7,129 nt of DNA from CAYSBE01 sp044337585 (GTDB taxonomy: Bacteria > Bacteroidota > Bacteroidia > UKL13-3). Numbering within the stretch: the first letter of the stretch is position 1; each line of letters begins with the position of its first letter. Below, piece by piece: positions 1-5,787 of this stretch. The DNA lies in the NCBI GenBank assembly GCA_044337585.1, contig JBIINH010000122.1, positions 1-7,129 of the forward strand, in the 5' to 3' direction. The translations under genes and the position numbers were made by a program. The notes below the pieces were generated by a model. It was not told the origin of the DNA and did not search any database. It was given only the letters and a program-made list of their open reading frames with translations.

Positions 1-60
1 AAGTATATTCGAAATACATAGGGCACATATTGTAAGAACATTATTCATTATCTTAGTCAT
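1..60 (-). CDS. 5' fragment of a possible exported protein (partial, runs off left edge)
   Basis: An ATG at 60-58 on the minus strand opens a frame of 20 codons that stays open to the edge of the window. The translation is MTKIMNNVLTICALCISNIL: a short polar start with one lysine, then a hydrophobic stretch, as in the beginning of a Sec signal peptide. A second in-frame ATG at 48-46 could also be the start and would give a similar hydrophobic N-terminus. The frame begins 46 bases after the icmF stop codon on the same strand, so it could be co-transcribed with icmF. No typical terminator lies between them, only a weak AT-rich inverted repeat. Function cannot be judged from so little sequence, and a chance open frame of this length is quite possible. 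Confidence 0.4.
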   Translation of the reverse strand, partial: MTKIMNNVLTICALCISNIL

Positions 61-106
61 ACTTCATAACTATTTTAATTCTAAGATTGTCTTAAAGATT
101 TTAGAA

Positions 107-3100
107 CTACATATTCCTCCGATACTGCCCTCCCACCTCAAACAAGGCATGGGTAATTTGTCCCAACGAGCAGTATTTTACGGTTTCCATCAACTCGGCA
201 AAAATGTTTTGGTTGTGGATGGCTACTTGCTGCAAACGGTGAAGCATTTCCTTGCCTTTTTCGGCATTGCCTTTTTTCAACTCGTTCAGCATCGTTATCT
301 GGTATTCTTTTTCTTCGGTGGTTGAACGGATAACTTCTGCCGGCACAATCGTAGGTGAACCTTTGCTGCTTAAGAATGTATTTACACCAATAATCGGAAA
401 TTCGCCTGTGTGTTTCTGCATTTCGTAATACATGCTTTCTTCCTGTATTTTGTTGCGCTGGTACATGGTTTCCATAGCGCCTAACACCCCTCCGCGTTCA
501 GTAATTTTATCAAACTCACTCAACACAGCTTCTTCTACCAAATCAGTTAGTTCTTCAATGATGAATGAACCTTGCAATGGATTTTCATTTTTTGCCAATC
601 CTAACTCACGGTTAATAATTAACTGAATAGCCATAGCACGTCTTACACTTTCTTCGGTAGGTGTAGTAATGGCTTCGTCATACGCATTGGTGTGAAGCGA
701 ATTGCAGTTGTCGTAAATCGCATACAAGGCTTGCAGCGTGGTGCGTATATCGTTAAAATCAATCTCCTGTGCATGCAAGCTGCGACCCGATGTTTGAATA
801 TGGTATTTCAACATTTGGCTGCGCTCGTTGCCTCCGTATTTCAGCTTCATGGCTTTGGCCCAAATTCTGCGGCTCACTCGGCCTATTACCGAATATTCAG
901 GGTCGATGCCATTAGAGAAGAAGAACGATAAGTTTGGCGCGAAATCATCAATGTTCATTCCGCGGCTTAGGTAATATTCTACAAACGTAAATCCGTTTGA
1001 TAGTGTTAATGCCAACTGAGTAATTGGATTTGCACCGGCTTCGGCAATATGGTAACCACTGATGGAAACGGAGTAGAAATTGCGTACCGCATTGTCAATA
1101 AAATACTGCTGCACATCGCCCATCACACGCAGCGAAAATTCGGTAGAGAAAATACAGGTATTTTGTGCCTGGTCTTCTTTCAAAATATCGGCTTGCACCG
1201 TACCGCGCACTTGCTTTAAGGTATCTGCTTTTATTTTGTTGTACATCTCAGCAGGCAATACCATGTCGCCTGTAACACCTAACAACATTAAGCCTAAGCC
1301 ATCATTGCTTTCAGGCATGCTTTCGTTATAAGTTGGGCGCGTAATGCCTTTTGCTTTGAAAATGGCATCCATTTTTTTGTTCACTTCATCTTCCAATCCA
1401 TTGGCTTTAATGTACAATTCGCATTGCTGATCAATGGCGGCATTCATAAAAAATGCGCAGATAATGGCAGCCGGACCATTGATGGTCATGGATACGGAAG
1501 TTTTTGGATCAGCAAGGTTGAAACCTGAATACAACTTTTTTGCGGCATCCAAACTCCAAACACTTACACCCGAGTTGCCAATTTTTCCGTAAATATCCGG
1601 ACGGTGGTCGGGATCGTTTCCGTAAAGTGTTACCGAGTCGAATGCGGTACTTAAACGCTTAGCCGGCATGCCTTGCGACACATAGTGAAAACGTTTATTG
1701 GTGCGCTCGGGTCCGCCTTCTCCGGCAAACATACGCGTTGGGTCTTCGCCTTCACGTTTAAATGGATAAATACCTGCAGTGTAAGGAAAATCTCCGGGGA
1801 AATTTTCTTGCAAAGCCCAACGTAAAATTTCGCCCCAAGCTTTGTATTTTGGCACGGCAACTTTCGGTATTTGTGAGTGCGAAAGCGATTCGGTGTGTGT
1901 TTTTATTTTAATTTCTTTATCACGCACTTTGAATACATAATATTCATTGCGGAATAAATCTTTTTTCTGTTCCCAAGACTCCAATAAAACTTTGTTCTTC
2001 GGGTCAAGATTCAATTCAATTTCTTTATAAGCCTTTTTCAATGCTTCAACCAAACCTTGTTCCGTATTTTTATTGCTTGTAAACGTTTCAATGGCTGTGT
2101 GAATTCCATATAATTTATCGGCAATGGCTACTTGTTGGTTTACCCACTTATCGTAGTTGCGGTTGTTTTCGCTAATTTCAGAAAGGTAGCGTGTACGCGA
2201 TGGAGGAATGATATAAATTTTCTCACTCATCTCTTCGCTGATTTGATAGGTTGACTGAAGGTCAGCGCCTGTACGTTCAACAATTTTATCCATAATTGCC
2301 TTGTAAAGGCTGTTCATTCCCGGGTCGTTAAACTGACTGGCAATGGTTCCATACACGGGCATTTCGTCCGGATTTTGGTCAAACAATTTGTGGTTGCGCT
2401 GGAATTGTTTTTTCACATCACGCAGTGCATCCAATGCACCTTTTTTATCAAACTTGTTGATGGCAATAATGTCGGCAAAATCGAGCATATCGATTTTCTC
2501 CAACTGGGTAGCAGCACCATATTCAGGCGTCATCACATACAAGCTGGTATTGCTATGTTCGATGATTTCGGTATCGCTTTGTCCAATACCCGATGTTTCC
2601 AAAATGATTAAATCAAACCCTGCTGCCTTTACTATATCTACTGCTTCTTTCACGTATTTTGACAGTGCGAGGTTGCTTTGACGGGTTGCCAATGAGCGCA
2701 TATACACACGCGGATTTTTAATCGAGTTCATGCGAATGCGATCGCCCAACAATGCACCGCCTGTTTTGCGTTTACTTGGATCAACCGAAATAATGGCGAC
2801 TGTTTTCGATGTGAAGTCTAATAAAAATCTCCTCACCAATTCATCAACCAACGATGATTTTCCTGCGCCTCCGGTTCCTGTAATTCCTAATACGGGAATG
2901 GTATGCGTGGAGATACCTTTGGATATTTCATTGTGATGTGTGGTAAATGTTTCCGGAAAATTTTCTGCAGCCGAGATAAGCTTGGCTATTGATTTGTAAT
3001 CTTTATCTTTTAGGTGTTTAACTTCTCCATTTAAGTTGGTTCCCGTTGCAAAATCACATTTCTCCAGCATATCGTTAATCATGCCCTGCAAGCCCATGGC

Positions 3101-3484
3101 ACGTCCGTCATCTGGATGATAGATACGGGTGATTCCATAGGCATGTAATTCTTCAATTTCCTCGGGCAATATGGTACCGCCACCTCCGCCAAATATTTTG
3201 ATATGCCCACAACCTTTTTGCTGCAACAAATCGTGCATGTATTTAAAATATTCCACATGTCCACCTTGGTAAGAAGTCATGGCAATGGCGTTGGCATCTT
3301 CTTGTATGGCTGTATCAACTACCTCCTCGGCACTGCGGTCGTGGCCAAGGTGAATGACCTCTGCCCCACTGGCCTGAATAATTCTGCGCATGATATTGAT
3401 AGCTGCATCATGACCGTCAAAAAGTGCTGCAGCGGTTACAATACGTATTTTATTTTTTGGCTTATAAACTTCAACAATACCCAT
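107..3484 (-). CDS. icmF: Fused isobutyryl-CoA mutase (IcmF): B12 domain, G-protein chaperone and mutase in one chain
   Basis: This adenosylcobalamin-dependent cytoplasmic enzyme is expected to interconvert isobutyryl-CoA and n-butyryl-CoA, and has a built-in GTPase that guards cofactor loading. The frame gives 1125 residues from ATG 3484. An upstream TTG at 3535 only extends the frame and would add 17 residues that do not fit the family. Residues 1-140 are the B12-binding domain, with D23-x-H25 supplying the probable lower cobalt ligand His25. Residues 195-415 are the MeaB-like G domain: P-loop GTGGAGKS (203-210), D235, ETSG (296-299) and guanine-specificity motif NKFD (343-346). A linker follows, then the mutase TIM barrel and C-terminal part from about 545 to 1125. 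Gln774 in AQNTC sits where methylmalonyl-CoA mutases have the carboxylate-binding Arg (VRNTY), which argues against a plain methylmalonyl-CoA mutase. Domain order B12, G, mutase is diagnostic of IcmF. The exact substrate remains inferred; related acyl-CoAs such as isovaleryl-CoA are possible. Confidence 0.95.
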   Translation of the reverse strand: MGIVEVYKPKNKIRIVTAAALFDGHDAAINIMRRIIQASGAEVIHLGHDRSAEEVVDTAIQEDANAIAMTSYQGGHVEYFKYMHDLLQQKGCGHIKIFGGGGGTILPEEIEELHAYGITRIYHPDDGRAMGLQGMINDMLEKCDFATGTNLNGEVKHLKDKDYKSIAKLISAAENFPETFTTHHNEISKGISTHTIPVLGITGTGGAGKSSLVDELVRRFLLDFTSKTVAIISVDPSKRKTGGALLGDRIRMNSIKNPRVYMRSLATRQSNLALSKYVKEAVDIVKAAGFDLIILETSGIGQSDTEIIEHSNTSLYVMTPEYGAATQLEKIDMLDFADIIAINKFDKKGALDALRDVKKQFQRNHKLFDQNPDEMPVYGTIASQFNDPGMNSLYKAIMDKIVERTGADLQSTYQISEEMSEKIYIIPPSRTRYLSEISENNRNYDKWVNQQVAIADKLYGIHTAIETFTSNKNTEQGLVEALKKAYKEIELNLDPKNKVLLESWEQKKDLFRNEYYVFKVRDKEIKIKTHTESLSHSQIPKVAVPKYKAWGEILRWALQENFPGDFPYTAGIYPFKREGEDPTRMFAGEGGPERTNKRFHYVSQGMPAKRLSTAFDSVTLYGNDPDHRPDIYGKIGNSGVSVWSLDAAKKLYSGFNLADPKTSVSMTINGPAAIICAFFMNAAIDQQCELYIKANGLEDEVNKKMDAIFKAKGITRPTYNESMPESNDGLGLMLLGVTGDMVLPAEMYNKIKADTLKQVRGTVQADILKEDQAQNTCIFSTEFSLRVMGDVQQYFIDNAVRNFYSVSISGYHIAEAGANPITQLALTLSNGFTFVEYYLSRGMNIDDFAPNLSFFFSNGIDPEYSVIGRVSRRIWAKAMKLKYGGNERSQMLKYHIQTSGRSLHAQEIDFNDIRTTLQALYAIYDNCNSLHTNAYDEAITTPTEESVRRAMAIQLIINRELGLAKNENPLQGSFIIEELTDLVEEAVLSEFDKITERGGVLGAMETMYQRNKIQEESMYYEMQKHTGEFPIIGVNTFLSSKGSPTIVPAEVIRSTTEEKEYQITMLNELKKGNAEKGKEMLHRLQQVAIHNQNIFAELMETVKYCSLGQITHALFEVGGQYRRNM

Positions 3485-3543
3485 AATCTGATTTTTGTAG
3501 GGGGCTAAATTAGTAAAATCCCTATCATTCAACAAAAACGGAC

Positions 3544-3574
3544 CAAACTATAAATAGGTTTCTGCATTCAGAAA
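3544..3574 (-). promoter_or_regulatory. Candidate icmF promoter
   Basis: Reading the minus strand, TATAGTTTG (3552-3544) resembles the Bacteroidota -7 element TAnnTTTG but has one extra base in the spacer. TTTC at 3574-3571 lies 18 bases upstream and is a one-mismatch match to the -33 element TTTG. It would give a leader of roughly 50 bases before ATG 3484. The imperfect -7 keeps confidence low. It overlaps the oppositely directed candidate promoter of the DUF5606 gene. Confidence 0.35.
3559..3574. repeat. Perfect 6-bp inverted repeat between divergent genes, possible operator
   Basis: TTTCTG (3559-3564) and CAGAAA (3569-3574) form a perfect inverted repeat around CATT. It lies in the 130-base divergent intergenic region, and each arm starts at the -33 position of one of the two candidate promoters. 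It could be a regulator site or simply two mirrored -33 elements. A repeat this short can also arise by chance in AT-rich DNA. Confidence 0.35.
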
Positions 3575-3588
3575 AAAGACTATTTTTG
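3559..3588 (+). promoter_or_regulatory. Candidate promoter of the DUF5606 gene
   Basis: TATTTTTG at 3581-3588 is an exact match to the Bacteroidota -7 consensus TAnnTTTG. TTTC at 3559-3562, 18 bases upstream, is a near match to the -33 TTTG. Transcription would start around 3594-3596, leaving about 20 bases before ATG 3615. No Shine-Dalgarno sequence is visible in that leader, which is AT-rich, as is usual in this phylum. Confidence 0.55.
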
Positions 3589-3614
3589 CCACCCTTTAAC
3601 AAAACTTATCATAC

Positions 3615-4166
3615 ATGAAATTAACTGAGATTGTATCTGTTGCGGGCGTACCGGGATTACACAAGATTGTGGGAAGAACCAAGGCTGGCCTTATTCTTGA
3701 GTCGCTTAATGAGACCAAAAAACGTTTCCCAACAGGGTCACAGGATAAGGTTTCTGTACTGGAAGACATTTCTATGTATACCCTTGAGGGAGAAATGAAG
3801 CTATCAGTTGTATTTAAAACCGTGCATAGCCAAAAATCTATACCTGATGCCAAAGAAGATGTTAAAAAGGTGCGTCAATTTTTAATTGATGCCATTAAAC
3901 TGGAAAGTGAACGCGTGTATGACAGTGATGTAAAAAAACTAATCAATTGGTATCATATACTCAACAATGCATTTGACATTAACACAATAGAGGAAGAAGC
4001 AACAGAAACTACAGAGGAGACACCCGCTGTTGAAACTACTACAAGCGAAGCACCCGTAGAAGAAAAAAAGAATACAGCTCGTAAAAAAGCAGAACCAAAT
4101 ACTGAAGCTGTGGAAGGTGAAGAAAAACCTAAACGTGCACCTCGCAAAAAGAAAACAGAAGAATAG
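3615..4166 (+). CDS. DUF5606 domain protein with acidic/basic low-complexity tail
   Basis: The N-terminal 120 or so residues of this 183-residue protein match, by recall, the DUF5606 family of Bacteroidota: a start like MKLTEIVSVAGVPGLHKIVG, then LILESL near 26-31, the VSVLEDISMYT segment at 46-56, and VYDSDVKKLINWYHIL near 101-116. No enzymatic motif, signal peptide or membrane segment is visible, so it should be cytoplasmic. The function is unknown. From about residue 126 the sequence becomes low complexity: first rich in Glu and Thr (126-150), then mixed with Lys/Arg clusters, ending in PKRAPRKKKTEE, which resembles the flexible tails of nucleic-acid-binding proteins. The start is fixed by the family-like N-terminus and by the promoter just upstream. 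It is transcribed divergently from icmF, convergently with the dihydrolipoyl dehydrogenase gene, and appears monocistronic. Confidence 0.85.
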   Translation: MKLTEIVSVAGVPGLHKIVGRTKAGLILESLNETKKRFPTGSQDKVSVLEDISMYTLEGEMKLSVVFKTVHSQKSIPDAKEDVKKVRQFLIDAIKLESERVYDSDVKKLINWYHILNNAFDINTIEEEATETTEETPAVETTTSEAPVEEKKNTARKKAEPNTEAVEGEEKPKRAPRKKKTEE

Positions 4167-4194
4167 TCATAGTAATTTTAACTCAATAACAAAT

Positions 4195-4227
4195 AAAAAG
4201 CCCGCGATTTCTATCGAGGGCTTTTTT
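4195..4227. terminator. Bidirectional intrinsic terminator between the DUF5606 gene and lpdA
   Basis: The outer stem AAAAAGCCC (4195-4203) pairs with GGGCTTTTT (4218-4226). After one G/A mismatch, CGAT (4205-4208) pairs with ATCG (4213-4216) around loop TTCT. A T-run follows on the plus strand and the A-run before the stem gives a T-run on the minus strand. It can therefore end both convergent genes, whose stop codons lie 28 bases to the left and 18 bases to the right. Confidence 0.88.
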
Positions 4228-4245
4228 AGTTATCGAGATGATGAG

Positions 4246-5646
4246 TTACACATGCAACGCCCTATTTCCTGTTGCAGCCAAAGCAGCTTCTTTCACAGCT
4301 TCTGCATAGGTTGGGTGGGCATGGCTCATGCGGCTAATGTCTTCGGCACTGGCACGAAACTCCATGGCTGTTACTGCTTCTGCAATTAAATCAGCCACTC
4401 GCGGACCTATCATATGTACGCCCAACACTTCATCTGTTTCGGCATCAGCAAGTATCTTCACCAAGCCGTCAATATCCATGCTGGCGCGTGCGCGACCCAA
4501 TGCACGCATTGGGAATGATCCCACTTTATATTTCTTTCCTGCTTTTTTCAATTCTTCTTCGGTAGCACCTACACCTGCTACTTCCGGCCAAGTATACACC
4601 ACTCCCGGAATCAAATTGTAATTGATATGTGGTTTTTGTCCTGCAATGACTTCCGCTACAAAAACGCCTTCTTCTTCTGCCTTGTGGGCCAACATGGCTC
4701 CTTTTACCACATCACCTATTGCATAAATACCTTTTATAGATGTCTCTAAATGTGCATCGGTTTCAATGCGGCCACGTTCATCCGTTTTTAAACCAATATT
4801 TTCCAAACCCAAACCTTCGGTGTAAGCTTTGCGGCCAACTGATACCAAGCAATAATCTCCGGTGAAGGTTACTTCTTCTCCTTTTTCATTATCTGCAACA
4901 ACCGTTACTTCTTTGCCTTTTGTTTTAGCTGATTTCACTTTGTGGCTAAAGAAAAATTCAAAACCCAATTTGCGTAAGCTGCGTTGCAATTCTTTTCCCA
5001 ATGTAGCATCCATTGTTGGGATGATGGTTGAGGTATATTCAATAACAGAAACTTTTGCACCTAAACGTGCATACACCGAACCCAACTCTAAGCCTATTAC
5101 TCCTCCACCAATGATAATCATGTGCTTTGGCACTTCGGTCATATTTAGTGCTTCGGTTGATGTAATCACGCGTTTTTTATCAATTTCAATTCCGGTTAAT
5201 GTTGCAGGTTTTGAACCGGTGGCAATAATTACTTTATCCGTATCGATTAATTGTTCACCTTTTTCACCCGATACTTTTATCTGATTTTTGCTTACAAAAG
5301 AACCTACTCCGCGAAACACCTCAATTTTATTTTTCTTCATCAAGTAGTCGATTCCTTCGCAGGTTACTTTAACCACACCATTTTTGCGCTCCACCATTTG
5401 TTTCAGGTTCACTTTCAACTCACCTTTTACATCAATGCCGTGGGTAGTAAAATTATGTACAGCATTGTGGTAATGTTCAGAAGAATCGAGCATCGCCTTA
5501 GATGGAATGCAACCAACATTGAGGCAAGTACCTCCAAGGGTGGCATATTTTTCAATGATGGCTACTTTAAAACCCAGCTGAGCTGCCCTAATGGCACCTA
5601 CATAACCTCCGGGACCTGAACCAATAATTGTGATATCGTACTTCAT
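4246..5646 (-). CDS. lpdA: Dihydrolipoyl dehydrogenase (E3)
   Basis: This FAD-dependent cytoplasmic enzyme reoxidises the dihydrolipoyl groups of 2-oxoacid dehydrogenase complexes and of the glycine cleavage system, reducing NAD+. The frame gives 466 residues from ATG 5646, the usual family length. A TTG further upstream would add eight unrelated residues. Visible motifs in order: FAD site GSGPGG (9-14) with Glu32; redox disulfide in GGTCLNVGC (Cys41, Cys46); ATGS (142-145); NAD site GGGVIG (180-185) with Glu203, the acidic residue expected for NAD rather than NADP; second FAD motif YAIGD (308-312); and the dimer-interface catalytic pair His444 and Glu449 in HAHPTYAE. All catalytic residues are present. 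No E1 or E2 genes are adjacent, so which complex it serves cannot be told; it may be the shared E3. Close relatives such as mercuric or glutathione reductase are excluded by the C-terminal and disulfide motifs. Confidence 0.97.
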   Translation of the reverse strand: MKYDITIIGSGPGGYVGAIRAAQLGFKVAIIEKYATLGGTCLNVGCIPSKAMLDSSEHYHNAVHNFTTHGIDVKGELKVNLKQMVERKNGVVKVTCEGIDYLMKKNKIEVFRGVGSFVSKNQIKVSGEKGEQLIDTDKVIIATGSKPATLTGIEIDKKRVITSTEALNMTEVPKHMIIIGGGVIGLELGSVYARLGAKVSVIEYTSTIIPTMDATLGKELQRSLRKLGFEFFFSHKVKSAKTKGKEVTVVADNEKGEEVTFTGDYCLVSVGRKAYTEGLGLENIGLKTDERGRIETDAHLETSIKGIYAIGDVVKGAMLAHKAEEEGVFVAEVIAGQKPHINYNLIPGVVYTWPEVAGVGATEEELKKAGKKYKVGSFPMRALGRARASMDIDGLVKILADAETDEVLGVHMIGPRVADLIAEAVTAMEFRASAEDISRMSHAHPTYAEAVKEAALAATGNRALHV

Positions 5647-5667
5647 ATGGTATATTTTTTTGCGTGG

Positions 5668-5675
5668 CAAATGTA
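5668..5675 (-). promoter_or_regulatory. Candidate -7 promoter element of lpdA
   Basis: On the minus strand TACATTTG exactly matches TAnnTTTG and lies 21 bases upstream of ATG 5646, so the leader would be about 15 bases. I see no convincing -33 element. A second exact match, TATATTTG at 5722-5715, could be an alternative start with a leader of about 60 bases. Confidence 0.5.
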
Positions 5676-5714
5676 TGTAATTTAAAATTGAGTGGGGACA
5701 TGCTAATTACAGAC

Positions 5715-5722
5715 CAAATATA
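5715..5722 (-). promoter_or_regulatory. Alternative -7 element for lpdA
   Basis: TATATTTG on the minus strand is a second exact TAnnTTTG match in the same intergenic region. A TTG at 5748-5746 upstream could act as -33, but its 23-base spacing is long. It is less favoured than the proximal element, though both could be used. Confidence 0.3.
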
Positions 5723-5760
5723 AAATTTAGTTATAGTTATATAAACAACTACCTTTTTTA

Positions 5761-5768
5761 TACGTTTG
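5761..5768 (+). promoter_or_regulatory. Candidate -7 promoter element of the cytochrome c peroxidase gene
   Basis: TACGTTTG exactly matches the Bacteroidota -7 consensus and ends 19 bases before ATG 5788, so the leader is only about 12-15 bases and A-rich, without a Shine-Dalgarno sequence. The -33 region is not clear; a tandem AGTTAT pair (5729-5740) occupies that position. Confidence 0.55.
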
Positions 5769-5787
5769 TATTAATAAATCAGCAAAA

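Noticed and set aside
79..106. Inverted repeat TTCTAAGAT / ATTTTAGAA after icmF
   Set aside because: It is AT-rich with one mismatch, a 10-base loop and no T-run on the icmF strand, so it does not support a terminator call.
2343..2681. 112-codon plus-strand open frame within icmF
   Set aside because: It is antisense to the well-conserved G domain of IcmF, and its composition is that of a complementary-strand shadow.
3485..3535. TTG-initiated 17-residue N-terminal extension of IcmF
   Set aside because: It is only an upstream extension of the open frame. The ATG at 3484 begins a family-like N-terminus shortly before the B12 domain.
4117..4389. 90-codon plus-strand open frame after the DUF5606 core
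   Set aside because: It runs out of frame through the end of the DUF5606 gene, through the terminator and into the antisense of lpdA, so it is a shadow frame.
4862..5619. Plus-strand open frames of 140 and 122 codons opposite lpdA
   Set aside because: They lie entirely antisense to a complete, motif-verified dihydrolipoyl dehydrogenase and show no recognisable domain.
5647..5670. TTG-initiated eight-residue extension of dihydrolipoyl dehydrogenase
   Set aside because: The ATG at 5646 places the FAD-binding strand at the normal position, and the extension would overlap the -7 box at 5668-5675.
5729..5740. Tandem AGTTAT repeat upstream of the peroxidase gene
   Set aside because: Two six-base copies in AT-rich intergenic DNA are easily due to chance. 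It is mentioned only as occupying the -33 region.
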